Assembly: GCF_020216025.1 (NCBI RefSeq)
Contig: NZ_JAIWNC010000014.1
Coordinates: 32,001-96,000 of the forward strand
Origin: Jidongwangia harbinensis
GTDB lineage: Bacteria; Actinomycetota; Actinomycetes; Mycobacteriales; Micromonosporaceae
DNA length: 64,000 bases
Reading direction: 5' to 3'
Shown here: in pieces, positions 9,074-17,713 of the stretch
Layout of the letters: each line of letters starts with the position of its first letter
Position numbering within the stretch: position 1 is the first letter of the stretch
Program-made: the position numbers and the translations under genes
The notes under the pieces: model-generated
Database searches by the model: none
Seen by the model: the letters and a program-made list of their open reading frames with translations, nothing else
Told to the model about the DNA's origin: nothing

Positions 9074-9799
9074 GTGCAGACCGGTGGATGGACCGGCGAC
9101 CTGACCGGGCCGTCTCGTCCACGGCCTGTCGGGGCGGCAACGGATACGTCGCACCGGCCGGCGCCGCCGGCGGACCCGGTCCGGACGCCGGACCGCACCC
9201 TGGAACGCGCGCGCTGGGAACTGGCCGCGCTGGCCGGGCGGTTGCGCACGCTGGAGGCGGAACGCGACGACTGGCGGGCCCGGCACGACGAGGTGGTCCG
9301 CGAGCGGGACCAGCACCACGACGCGGTACGCGCGCTGCGCCGCAGCCGCGCCTACCGGCTGGGCCGCACGCTGGTCGACCTGGCCGGCCCGGCCGTGCGG
9401 ACGGTACGCCGGTTCCGCCCCCGCCCGCCGGCGACGCGCACCGCCCGCCCGGACCGGTCGCTGGCCACCGCCCCGCCCACCCACGTCTACGTCGCGATCG
9501 GCCTGACGCCGGAGACGTTGCGCGCCTTCACCCGGGCCCTGGCGCAGCGGATCGTGGTGCAGCCGGACCACCGCCCGGTGGTGGTCACGGACAGCCCGGC
9601 GTTCCGGTCGGCGCGGGCGCCCGGGCTCGTGCTGGAGTACCTGCCGGACGCTTCGACCTGGCACCGGCACCGGCCCGACGTGCCCTGGGACGACCTGCTC
9701 ACCGAGCGCCTGACCCGGCTGTTCACCGACCATGGTTGCGTACGTACCGCGGTGATCGACCCGGACCGGCCGCCGTCCCTGGCCGACCTTCTGGCCTGA
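9074..9799 (+). CDS. Coiled-coil protein of unknown function in glycan operon
   Basis: 241 aa, GTG start one base after the stop of the preceding glycosyltransferase, with GGAG six bases upstream inside that gene. After a Pro/Arg-rich head, residues about 35-80 form a charged coiled coil (RWELAALAGRLRTLEAER) followed by RRSRAYRLGR, a motif often seen ahead of catalytic domains in actinobacterial glycosyltransferases. The C-terminal 120 residues (THVYVAIGLTPETLRAF onward) form a small alpha/beta domain I do not recognise. It has no signal or membrane helix. A structural partner or regulator of the glycosyltransferases is the simplest reading. Confidence 0.6.
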   Translation: MQTGGWTGDLTGPSRPRPVGAATDTSHRPAPPADPVRTPDRTLERARWELAALAGRLRTLEAERDDWRARHDEVVRERDQHHDAVRALRRSRAYRLGRTLVDLAGPAVRTVRRFRPRPPATRTARPDRSLATAPPTHVYVAIGLTPETLRAFTRALAQRIVVQPDHRPVVVTDSPAFRSARAPGLVLEYLPDASTWHRHRPDVPWDDLLTERLTRLFTDHGCVRTAVIDPDRPPSLADLLA

Positions 9800-9932
9800 A
9801 GCTGCGCACATAGCCCCGTGGGCCGGGAATGCACCTCCCGGGGGGCCCTCCTGCGAGGAGACCCCGGTCGGCTGACCGGCACCCGGGACCGCGCCCGCGT
9901 CACTCCGTGCTCGCGGGCCTCGTTGCAGGTAC

Positions 9933-11531
9933 GTGACCACCGAGACGATCGATGCGCCGCCGTCCGTTCGTGTTCCGGCGGCGCCCGTCCCGCCGGTTCC
10001 GCCCGCGCCCCGGTTCGGCATCCTGTGGCGGCGTACGCTGCGGCGGTCGGTCCTGGTGCCGCTCACCGTGCTGGCGCCGCTGGTCGCGCTGGCACCGACC
10101 GCCGACCACCGGTACAACCTCTACTGGCACGGTGGGATGTTCGCGGGCGATCCGGCGGGCATCGTCCGGCACACGCTCGGCACCGTCGACACGTACCTTC
10201 GGCTGGGTAATTTCCGGCCGCTCGGCCGGATGCTGGAGAAGTCGCTCGACCTGGCCGCGTACGCGCTGACCAGCCTGCTCGGACTGCCCGTCAACGTGTC
10301 GTTCCGGCTGGTCTCGTTCGTCAGCGCGGTGGTGCTCACGGTGGCGGCGGTGATGTTCGCGGAGTGCCTGGTCAACCGCGGCCGGCTGTTCCGGCAGGCG
10401 CCGTCGCGGCTGGCCGCCACCGTGCCGTTCGCAGCCGGCGCCGGGTTGGTCGCGGCCGGTTCGGCCAGTCCGGTGGTGTTGTTCGGCGGGACGTATCTGC
10501 TGTCCGGGGCGCTGGTGCTGGGCGTCGCCGCCGCGGTCTGCCGGGTGGACCGGGAGCGGCGGCGGATCGGCCGGTGGCGGGGCGGGCTGCTGCTGCTCGG
10601 CGGGGCGGCGCTGGCGTCGTTCAACGAGATCGCCTATCTGGCCCTGCCGTTCGCCACCGTCGCCGTGCTGGTGCGCGGCCTGATCGTGCTGCTGGGTCAT
10701 CCCCGGCAGGTGCTGACCGGTGCGCCGGCCCGGGTGATCGCGTTGCTGTGGCTGGGTTTCCTGCCGGTCTTCGGGGTGGTGCGCGCGGTCATCTACAGCC
10801 ATTGTGCGGACGGCGCCTGCTACCGGGGTTCGGATGTGGCGCTCGGTCCGGACGTGCTGGCCGCGGCGCCGGTCCGGATGGTGGCATGGCTGCCGCCGCT
10901 GATGTGGCGTACCGCGACCGAGGGCGGGCGGCCGTGGCTGGGCGGCCTGATGCCGGTGCTGGCGCTGGTGGTGCTGGCCGGGCTGGGGTGGCGGGCGATC
11001 CGGGACCTGCCCCGGCTGTCCGGAGTGGACCGGCGGCAGATCGCCGGGGTGATCGTGTCCGCGGTCGCGCTGATCGTGCTCGGTGGCACGCTGGGCGGGC
11101 TGAACGCGGACGTGCAGGCGCTGGTGGCGGACGGCCGGTGGGGCCAGGGGTGGCGGGACACCGCGGTGACCGCGGCCGCCGGGGCGCTGCTGCTCACCGC
11201 GCTGGGCCACGCGGTGCTGACCGGGCCGCGGTTCCGCCGCGCCGGGCCGGCCGTGCTGATCGTGGTGCTGGCCGCGTCCGGGGTGGTCACCGCGGCCGCC
11301 AACAAGCGGTACGCCGACCGGCTCGGGGCCGGCGCACCGGCGCAGCTGGCCAACCGGGTCGCCGGGGAGATGGCCCGGTTCGACCGGAGCGCCGCGGGCA
11401 ACGCCCGGCGGTGCGCGCTGCGGCAGGAGTTCCGGATCCGGTACGCCGACTCCGCGTTCAGCCTGCGGCGGTTCGACGAGTCCCTCGACGTCGCCGCGCA
11501 GCACCTGGCCGGGGTCCGGTTCTGTGCCTGA
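9933..11531 (+). CDS. Polytopic membrane protein, putative glycan polymerase or GT-C-like enzyme
   Basis: 532 aa, GTG start with only a weak AGGT upstream. After a Pro-rich cytoplasmic head of about 45 residues there are roughly ten hydrophobic segments, a large loop with two Cys residues (SHCADGACYRGSD), and a soluble C-terminal tail of about 85 residues. The first outside loop (ADHRYNLYWHGG) follows helix 1, reminiscent of GT-C-type or O-antigen-polymerase-like proteins, but no diagnostic motif can be claimed. The next gene starts eight bases before this stop, so the two are translationally coupled, and that gene is a polyprenyl-phosphate glycosyltransferase. A membrane step in glycan assembly is therefore inferred. 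Confidence 0.6.
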   Translation: MTTETIDAPPSVRVPAAPVPPVPPAPRFGILWRRTLRRSVLVPLTVLAPLVALAPTADHRYNLYWHGGMFAGDPAGIVRHTLGTVDTYLRLGNFRPLGRMLEKSLDLAAYALTSLLGLPVNVSFRLVSFVSAVVLTVAAVMFAECLVNRGRLFRQAPSRLAATVPFAAGAGLVAAGSASPVVLFGGTYLLSGALVLGVAAAVCRVDRERRRIGRWRGGLLLLGGAALASFNEIAYLALPFATVAVLVRGLIVLLGHPRQVLTGAPARVIALLWLGFLPVFGVVRAVIYSHCADGACYRGSDVALGPDVLAAAPVRMVAWLPPLMWRTATEGGRPWLGGLMPVLALVVLAGLGWRAIRDLPRLSGVDRRQIAGVIVSAVALIVLGGTLGGLNADVQALVADGRWGQGWRDTAVTAAAGALLLTALGHAVLTGPRFRRAGPAVLIVVLAASGVVTAAANKRYADRLGAGAPAQLANRVAGEMARFDRSAAGNARRCALRQEFRIRYADSAFSLRRFDESLDVAAQHLAGVRFCA

Positions 11532-12537
11532 TCCACTGATCTCCGTGGTCGCCCCGATCTACAACGAGGGTGCGGGCGTCGACCGGTTCGTGCACCGGCT
11601 CGCCGAGGTGCTCGACGGGCACCGGTACGAGCTGGTGCTGGTCGACGACGGTTCGGCCGACGACTCGTGGCGGCGGGTGCGGGACCACGGCCGGCGGGAT
11701 CCCCGGGTCCGTGGCGTGCAGCTGTCCCGCAACTTCGGCAAGGAACAGGCGGTGCTGGCCGGGCTGGAGCACGCCGCGGGCGACGCGGTGGTGGTGATCG
11801 ACTCGGATCTGCAGCACCCGCCCGGCGCGATCCCGGCGATGGTGCGCTGCTGGCGCGACGGCGCGCACGTGGTCGAGGCGGTGAAGCGCAACCGCACCGG
11901 CCAGTCGATCACCAACCGGCTGGCGGCCCGGCTGTTCAACGCGACGTTCACCCGGCTCACCACGGTGGATCTGGTCAACGCGACCGACTTCCGGCTGCTC
12001 TCCCGGACCGCGGTGGACGCGCTGCTGAGCCTGCCCGAGCACGCCAGCTTCTTCCGCGGCACCAGCAGCTGGATCGGGTTCCGCCGGGCGGTGGTGGAGG
12101 TGGACATCGACCATCGGGCGGGCGGGCGCTCCCGGTGGACGGTGTCGTCGCTCTTCCGGCTGGCGGTGAACGGGCTCACCTCGTTCACCGCGGCGCCGCT
12201 GCACGTGGTCACGGTGGGCGGCCTGGGCTTCGCGGCGTTCTCCGTGGTGCTCGGCGTCCAGACGCTGGTGCGCTGGATGAGCGGCGGATCGGTGGCCGGC
12301 TTCCCGACGGTGATCCTGCTGCTGCTCGTGATGGGCACGTTCATCCTGCTGGGTCTCGGCGTGATCGGCGAGTACCTGGCCCGGATCCACGAGGAGGTCC
12401 GGGCCCGCCCGCGGTACCTGGTGCAGGAGCGCACCGGGACGCCGGTCACCCGGACCGCGGTCGAGACGGTGCCGGAGCAGTGGACCGCGTCGGCCGGTGC
12501 GGACCGGGCCGGTTACGAACGCCCGTCGAGGAACTGA
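11524..12537 (+). CDS. GtrB/ArnC-like polyprenyl-phosphate glycosyltransferase (GT2)
   Basis: 337 aa, GTG start overlapping the upstream membrane protein gene by eight bases. The N-terminal GT2 domain carries VVAPIYNEG, VDDGS at about 40-44, LSRNFGKEQAVLAGL and DSDLQHPP, the DPM1/GtrB pattern. Two C-terminal membrane helices (about 225-255 and 262-288) and a GEYLARIHEEVRARP tail are typical of bactoprenol glucosyl- or phosphomannosyl-type transferases. It should move a sugar from a nucleotide donor to undecaprenyl phosphate at the inner face, feeding a GT-C or flippase step, possibly the partner encoded just upstream. Its last 25 bases overlap the convergent epimerase gene. Confidence 0.88.
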   Translation: MPDPLISVVAPIYNEGAGVDRFVHRLAEVLDGHRYELVLVDDGSADDSWRRVRDHGRRDPRVRGVQLSRNFGKEQAVLAGLEHAAGDAVVVIDSDLQHPPGAIPAMVRCWRDGAHVVEAVKRNRTGQSITNRLAARLFNATFTRLTTVDLVNATDFRLLSRTAVDALLSLPEHASFFRGTSSWIGFRRAVVEVDIDHRAGGRSRWTVSSLFRLAVNGLTSFTAAPLHVVTVGGLGFAAFSVVLGVQTLVRWMSGGSVAGFPTVILLLLVMGTFILLGLGVIGEYLARIHEEVRARPRYLVQERTGTPVTRTAVETVPEQWTASAGADRAGYERPSRN

Positions 12538-13601
12538 CGGATCACGCCGGCGATCCGGGCGCCGGCCCCGCCGTCCCAGAGCGGCGGCGTCGGCCAGGTC
12601 TGCGGCCGTCCCGCCGCCAGGCAGCGCTCCACCTCGTCGGCCAGCCGCTCGCGGGTGACCAGCCGGTTGGTGCCGTGGGTGATGGTCACCGGCCGTTCGG
12701 TGTTGGGGCGGATGGTGAGGCACGGCACGCCCAGCATGGTGGTCTCCTCCTGGACGCCACCCGAGTCGGTCACCACGGCCGCGGCGCCGCGGACCAGGCC
12801 GAGGAACTCGACGTAGCCGAGCGGGTCGATGACCCGGACGCCCGGGTGGTCGAACAACCCGGCACGCTGCAGGCTGTCCCGGCCGCGGGGGTGCAGCGGC
12901 AGCATCACCGGGACCTGGGCGGCCACCCCGTGCAGCGCCTTCACCAGCGCGGACGCGTCGCCGGCACCGTCCACGTTGGCCGGCCGGTGCAGGGTGGCCA
13001 CGACGTACCGGCCGCCCAGGTGGTGCGCGGCCCGGGCCGCGGTCTCGTCGAACCGGTCCAGGTTGGCCAGCAGCGTGTCGATCATCGGGTTGCCGACCAG
13101 GTGGATCCGCCCGGCCGGGACGCCCTCGTTGCCCAGGTGCGCCACGGCGTCCGGGCTGGTGGCGAAGAGCAGGTCGGAGAGGCGGTCGGTGACCATGCGG
13201 TTGACCTCCTCCGGCATGCTCGGGTCGAAGCTGCGCAGGCCCGCCTCGACGTGCGCCACCGGCACGCCCAGCTTCGCCGCCACCAGCGCGGCGGCGACCG
13301 TGGAGTTCACGTCGCCGTACACCACGACCAGGGCCGGGCGTACCTCGGCGAGCACGTCCTCCAGGCCGGTCATGATGGCCGCGGTCTGCCGGGCGTGGGT
13401 GCCGGATCCGACGCCCAGGTTGATGTCCGGGGCGGGCAGCCCCAGCTGCCGGAAGAAGACCTCGAACATCTGCTCGCCGTAGTGCTGCCCGGTGTGCAGC
13501 AGGCGCTGCGGCACGCCGAGGGAGTCCAGGGCGCGCAGCACCGGCGCGGCCTTGGGGAAGTTGGGTCGTGCGCCGGTGACGTGCAGGACCGGACCGGACA
13601 T
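12513..13601 (-). CDS. wecB: UDP-N-acetylglucosamine 2-epimerase (non-hydrolysing)
   Basis: 362 aa, close to the family length of about 370. Motifs include GARPNFPKAAPVL at the start, TGQHYGEQMFEVFF, YGDVNST, HVEAGLRSFDPSMPEE, NRMVTDRLSDLLFATS, LHRPANVD, and TDSGGVQEET for the UDP-binding C-terminal half. The enzyme interconverts UDP-GlcNAc and UDP-ManNAc in the cytoplasm. With the dehydrogenase at 17710-18972 it would supply UDP-ManNAcA. It overlaps the convergent GtrB-like gene tail to tail by 25 bp, so neither gene can have a private terminator there. Confidence 0.93.
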   Translation of the reverse strand: MSGPVLHVTGARPNFPKAAPVLRALDSLGVPQRLLHTGQHYGEQMFEVFFRQLGLPAPDINLGVGSGTHARQTAAIMTGLEDVLAEVRPALVVVYGDVNSTVAAALVAAKLGVPVAHVEAGLRSFDPSMPEEVNRMVTDRLSDLLFATSPDAVAHLGNEGVPAGRIHLVGNPMIDTLLANLDRFDETAARAAHHLGGRYVVATLHRPANVDGAGDASALVKALHGVAAQVPVMLPLHPRGRDSLQRAGLFDHPGVRVIDPLGYVEFLGLVRGAAAVVTDSGGVQEETTMLGVPCLTIRPNTERPVTITHGTNRLVTRERLADEVERCLAAGRPQTWPTPPLWDGGAGARIAGVIRQFLDGRS

Positions 13602-13768
13602 GCGGAATCTCCACTACGACGTCGGGGGTGTCGCCCGGTACAACGCGGCACCCGTCCGCGGGGACTCGGACCGCTTCCGGCGGTCCGGCGCGACATATCA
13701 GGCATGGGCCTCGTTTCCAGGAGGAGATCGCGTACGTTCCCCGACCGGCATCCGCCAGAGGAGTCGCC

Positions 13769-15637
13769 ATGCTCACCCGACGCGCCATCGGTGCCGTCCG
13801 CCGCCTTCCCCGGCGCGCGGCCTACGGGATGCTCGGCGGCGTCCTGGCGGCCACCCTGATCGCGGTGGCGGCGACCCGGTCCTGGGCCGCGCTGACCGCC
13901 GCGCTGGCCGTCCTGCCGGCCGGCCTGGCGCTGGTGCTGGTGGAACTGCGCCGGGTCCGGGCCGCGGTACGGCGACTGCTGGCCCGGGCCGTGGCGACCC
14001 GGGAGCGCCTGGCCGAGCACCGCCGTCAGCAGGCCGCCCTGGCCACCGAGCTGTACGACCAGAGCGCCCTGCTGGGCCGCGAGTTCCCGGCCGACCTCGG
14101 TCCGCTGGTACTGCGCAACCTGGTCGGCCGCGGCGACGCCCTCGAGGCGTACCGGCTGACCCGCCGCGGCGACCTGGCGGCATACCCGCTGTGGGTGGTC
14201 CGCCGGCTGCGCGACCACCTGCAGCGGCGCGGCTACTACCGGCCGGCCGCGGAACTCGCCGAGTTCTGCGTGGCGCACGGCGGCACCGAACTGGACCACC
14301 GGGTCCGGACCACGCTGCGCGGCGAGATCGCGGTGCTGTCCGGGGAGTTCGTGCCGGCCGTGCCGTCGGGGACGCCGGAGGCTCCGGTACCGGGCCGGGT
14401 GCTGCACCTGGTCGGCAAGTCGCTGCCGCGGGTGCAGGCGGGCTACACGCTGCGCACCCACTACATCGCCACGGCACAGCGGGACGCCGGACTGGACCCG
14501 CACGTGGTCACCCGGATGGGCTTCACCGAGGGCGCCGGCACCGAGGTGGTGGACGGGATCGCGTACCACCGGGTGGCCGGGCCCGACTACGACACGGTGC
14601 CGCACGACGCCTGGCTGGCCGCGCACGTGACCGGGGTGGCCGCGCTGGTCCGCGAGCTGCGGCCGGCCGTGCTGCACGCGGCCAGCGACTACACCAACGC
14701 GCTCACCGCGGTGGCGATCGGCCGGGCGTACGGCATCCCGGTGGTCTACGAGTCGCGCGGCTTCTGGGAGGAGACCTGGCTGTCCCGCTCCGAGCAGCGG
14801 TACGGCTGGGACCTGGCGCGGCTCGCCGAGCGGCACGGCCTGCCCGACCTGTACCTGGGCCGCCGGGAGATCGAGGACCGGATGCGGCGGCAGGCGGACC
14901 GGGTGGTCACGCTGGCCGAGGTGATGGCCGACCGGATCGTCGCGGGCGGCGTACCGCGGGACCGCATCGAGGTGGTGCCGAACGCGGTGGACGTGGACGC
15001 GTTCCCGGTGCTGCGGCGCAACGCCGACCTGGCCGGCCGCCTCGGCCTGGCCCCGGGCACGGTGGTGCTGGGCTACATCTCGTCGCTGGCCGAGTACGAG
15101 GGCATCGACACACTGGTGGCCGCGTACGCCCGGGTGAAGGCGACGGCCCCGGCGACCGCGCTGCTGATCGTCGGCGACGGCGCGGTCCGGGCCGACCTGG
15201 AGGCCGCCGCGCGGGACCTGCCCGACGTGCACTTCACCGGCCAGGTGCCGCACCACGCGGTGCTGGACTACTACAGCCTGATCGACATCTTCGTGGTACC
15301 GCGGCGCCCGGTCGAGGTGTGCCATCTGGTGACGCCGCTGAAGCCGTTCGAGGCGTTCGCCACCGGCCGTACCGTGGTCCTCTCCGACGTCCGCGCGCTC
15401 GCGTCGATCGCCGCGGAGAGCGGCGCGGCGGAGCTGTTCCGGGCCGGCGACGTGGAATCGCTGGCCGGGGTGCTGCGCGACCTGATCGCCGATCCGGACC
15501 GCCGGCGCCGGCTCGCCGACGCCGGCGCCGCCTGGGTCCGCGCGGAACGTACCTGGGCCGCGAACGCGCGGATCTACCAGCGCGTGTACGCCGAGCTGAC
15601 CGGCGCCCCGCTCAGCTCAGCGCAGAGCGGCGCCTAG
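13769..15637 (+). CDS. GT4 glycosyltransferase with N-terminal membrane anchor
   Basis: 622 aa from the ATG at 13769, which has AGAGGAG five bases upstream. Residues about 16-52 hold two hydrophobic segments, followed by a basic helical linker. The catalytic GT-B part starts near 205 (GRVLHLVGKSLPRVQAGY) and shows VVYESRGFWEE, VVPNAVDVDAFP, GYISSLAEYEGIDTLV, LLIVGDGAVR and LVTPLKPFEAFATGR, the standard GT4 donor-site order. It should add a sugar from a nucleotide donor to a membrane-linked acceptor. The last 21 bases overlap the convergent acyltransferase gene. Confidence 0.87.
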   Translation: MLTRRAIGAVRRLPRRAAYGMLGGVLAATLIAVAATRSWAALTAALAVLPAGLALVLVELRRVRAAVRRLLARAVATRERLAEHRRQQAALATELYDQSALLGREFPADLGPLVLRNLVGRGDALEAYRLTRRGDLAAYPLWVVRRLRDHLQRRGYYRPAAELAEFCVAHGGTELDHRVRTTLRGEIAVLSGEFVPAVPSGTPEAPVPGRVLHLVGKSLPRVQAGYTLRTHYIATAQRDAGLDPHVVTRMGFTEGAGTEVVDGIAYHRVAGPDYDTVPHDAWLAAHVTGVAALVRELRPAVLHAASDYTNALTAVAIGRAYGIPVVYESRGFWEETWLSRSEQRYGWDLARLAERHGLPDLYLGRREIEDRMRRQADRVVTLAEVMADRIVAGGVPRDRIEVVPNAVDVDAFPVLRRNADLAGRLGLAPGTVVLGYISSLAEYEGIDTLVAAYARVKATAPATALLIVGDGAVRADLEAAARDLPDVHFTGQVPHHAVLDYYSLIDIFVVPRRPVEVCHLVTPLKPFEAFATGRTVVLSDVRALASIAAESGAAELFRAGDVESLAGVLRDLIADPDRRRRLADAGAAWVRAERTWAANARIYQRVYAELTGAPLSSAQSGA

Positions 15638-17713
15638 CATCGGCGCCAGCGTCCGGGCGTAGGTGGCGGTCACGTGGCTGGCGTCCCGGTACACCAGGAT
15701 GTTGCCGACGATCACCGGGCACGCCTGCCGGGTGCAGAACCAGGGCAGCGGGTCGACGACCGTCACCCCGCGGGCCCGCAGCGCGGCGGCGATCGCCCGG
15801 CGCCGCTCCGGGTACGGCAGCGCGGACCCGGCGTCCACCACACAGGCCCGCGGGTCGCGCAGGTGTACCGACAGGCACTCGGCGGTGTCCCCGGCCTGGT
15901 ACGGCGTGTCCTCGAGCAGGTACACCCGCGCACCGGTGGCGGCCACCTTGCCGGCGGACCGGACCCAGCCGTCGATCCAGGTGCGGTCCGCGTACCCGGG
16001 ATCGGTGACCGGCGCACCGGAGTCGTCGACCACGGCGCCACCGCCGGCGGCCGACGCCAGCACGATCCGGCTGGGACGCAGCGAGGCGAGGTAGCCCCAG
16101 ACCGACTCGCGCCACACCACGCATTCGTTGTACGGCCGGTTCAGCTTGGCCTGGAAGATCCGTACCGACGCGGCCGAGCAGGCGCTCTTGGTCACCACCA
16201 CGAGCCGCCAGCCGCGTTCGCGGGCCACCGCGTCCAGGGCCGGGAACCAGTGCGCGGCATGCGAGTCGCCGAACAGCACCACGGTCTCGGCGCCGGCCGG
16301 ATCGCCGTACACGCACGGGCGTTTCACCTCGGCGTCGGTGAAGCCGCCGGAGCAGCCGTCGGCGTACAGCCGGGCCCGGTCCGCGGCCGCCTCCGCCAGC
16401 GGCGGCGTGAGGTTCGCCGGTACCGCCGGCGTGCGCACCCCGTCGGCCAGCAGCCGGGCCAGGCCGTCCGGCGGGGCGGAGGCGGCCGGGGCCAGGTAGC
16501 CGGTGCCGAGCCCGGCCCGGCCCACGTCCGAGGCGCCGAGCACCGCGTACCCGGCGGCGGCGAGCGCGGTGACCAGCAGCCCGGCGCCGACCGCCCGCCA
16601 CGGCCGGGAGCGCAGCGCCGCCCAGTGCCGCACCGGGTTCTCCACCAGCCCGTAGGTGAGCGCCGCGGCGACCAGCGCGGCGCCGGCGAGCAGCAGGTGC
16701 ACGGTGCGGCCGGGGGCGACCCCGAGCGCGTACGGGCCGATCATCAGGAACGGCCAGTGCCACAGGTACCAGGAGTACGACAACCGCCCGACCGCCTGCA
16801 GCACCGGTTCGCCGAGCAGCCCGGACGGCGCGGACGCACCGCCGATCAGGACGGCCGCCGCACCGGCCACCGGCAGCAGGGCCGCGTACCCGGGGAACGG
16901 GGTGCGGGCGGTGAACAGCACCGCGGCGAGCAGGACGGCGGCCAGCCCGGCCCCGCCGAGCAGGGTGGCGGCGCGGCGCGGCAGGCGCAGGCCGAGCACC
17001 GCCACCAGCGCGCCCACGCCCAGTTCCCAGGCGCGGGTGTGCAGCCCGAAGTACGCCCAGGTGGAGTTCGCGCCGGTCTGCCACACCGACACCGCGAAGG
17101 AGACCAGCACCACGACCGCGATCGCCGGTGCGAGTACCCGGCGGCGGCGGCCCAGCGCGTACGCGCCGAGCAGCACCAGCGGCCAGACCAGGTAGAACTG
17201 CTCCTCGACCGCGAGCGACCAGAAGTGCTGCAGCGGCGACGGGGCGGCGTCCGCGTTCAGGTACTCGGTGCCGGCCGCGGCCATCCGGTAGTTCAGCCCG
17301 TACAGCGTGCCGAACAGCCCGTCCAGCACGATCTGCGGCGACCGCAGCGGAGGCAGCCAGGCGATCGCGGCGGCCACGGTGACCGCGGTGACCAGCGCGG
17401 CGGCCGGCAGCAGGCGGAGGAACCGGCGGGCGTAGAAGCCGGCGATCGAGATCGTGCCGGTGGCGGACACCTCCCGCAGCAGCAGGCCGGTGATGAGGAA
17501 GCCGGAGATGACGAAGAAGACGTCCACGCCCACATAGCCGCCGCCGAACAGCGACACCCCGCAGTGGTAGAGCACCACCAGCAGCACCGCGACCGCGCGC
17601 AGCCCCTCGATGTCGCGCCGGTACCCGGTACGCCGGGGGCGCGCGGCGACCGGCGCGTTCCCGGCCGCGGCTCGCCGGGCCGGGCGCGGAACGGTGAACC
17701 GCGTGACGGTCAC
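15617..17713 (-). CDS. Acyltransferase 3 family protein with SGNH domain (OafA-like)
   Basis: 698 aa. The N-terminal part (about 25-370) is an AT3 integral membrane domain: RRDIEGLRAVAVLLVVLYH with the catalytic-type His, then VGVDVFFVISGFLITGLL, and about ten hydrophobic helices. A linker leads to an extracytoplasmic SGNH hydrolase-like domain from about 468 (VVLFGDSHAAHWFPAL, the GDSH block), ending with DASHVTATYARTL carrying the likely D-x-x-H pair. Such fusions O-acetylate cell-surface polysaccharides or peptidoglycan. The start overlaps the stop of the dehydrogenase gene by four bases, so Stealth, dehydrogenase and acyltransferase form one minus-strand operon. Confidence 0.92.
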   Translation of the reverse strand: MTVTRFTVPRPARRAAAGNAPVAARPRRTGYRRDIEGLRAVAVLLVVLYHCGVSLFGGGYVGVDVFFVISGFLITGLLLREVSATGTISIAGFYARRFLRLLPAAALVTAVTVAAAIAWLPPLRSPQIVLDGLFGTLYGLNYRMAAAGTEYLNADAAPSPLQHFWSLAVEEQFYLVWPLVLLGAYALGRRRRVLAPAIAVVVLVSFAVSVWQTGANSTWAYFGLHTRAWELGVGALVAVLGLRLPRRAATLLGGAGLAAVLLAAVLFTARTPFPGYAALLPVAGAAAVLIGGASAPSGLLGEPVLQAVGRLSYSWYLWHWPFLMIGPYALGVAPGRTVHLLLAGAALVAAALTYGLVENPVRHWAALRSRPWRAVGAGLLVTALAAAGYAVLGASDVGRAGLGTGYLAPAASAPPDGLARLLADGVRTPAVPANLTPPLAEAAADRARLYADGCSGGFTDAEVKRPCVYGDPAGAETVVLFGDSHAAHWFPALDAVARERGWRLVVVTKSACSAASVRIFQAKLNRPYNECVVWRESVWGYLASLRPSRIVLASAAGGGAVVDDSGAPVTDPGYADRTWIDGWVRSAGKVAATGARVYLLEDTPYQAGDTAECLSVHLRDPRACVVDAGSALPYPERRRAIAAALRARGVTVVDPLPWFCTRQACPVIVGNILVYRDASHVTATYARTLAPMLGAALR

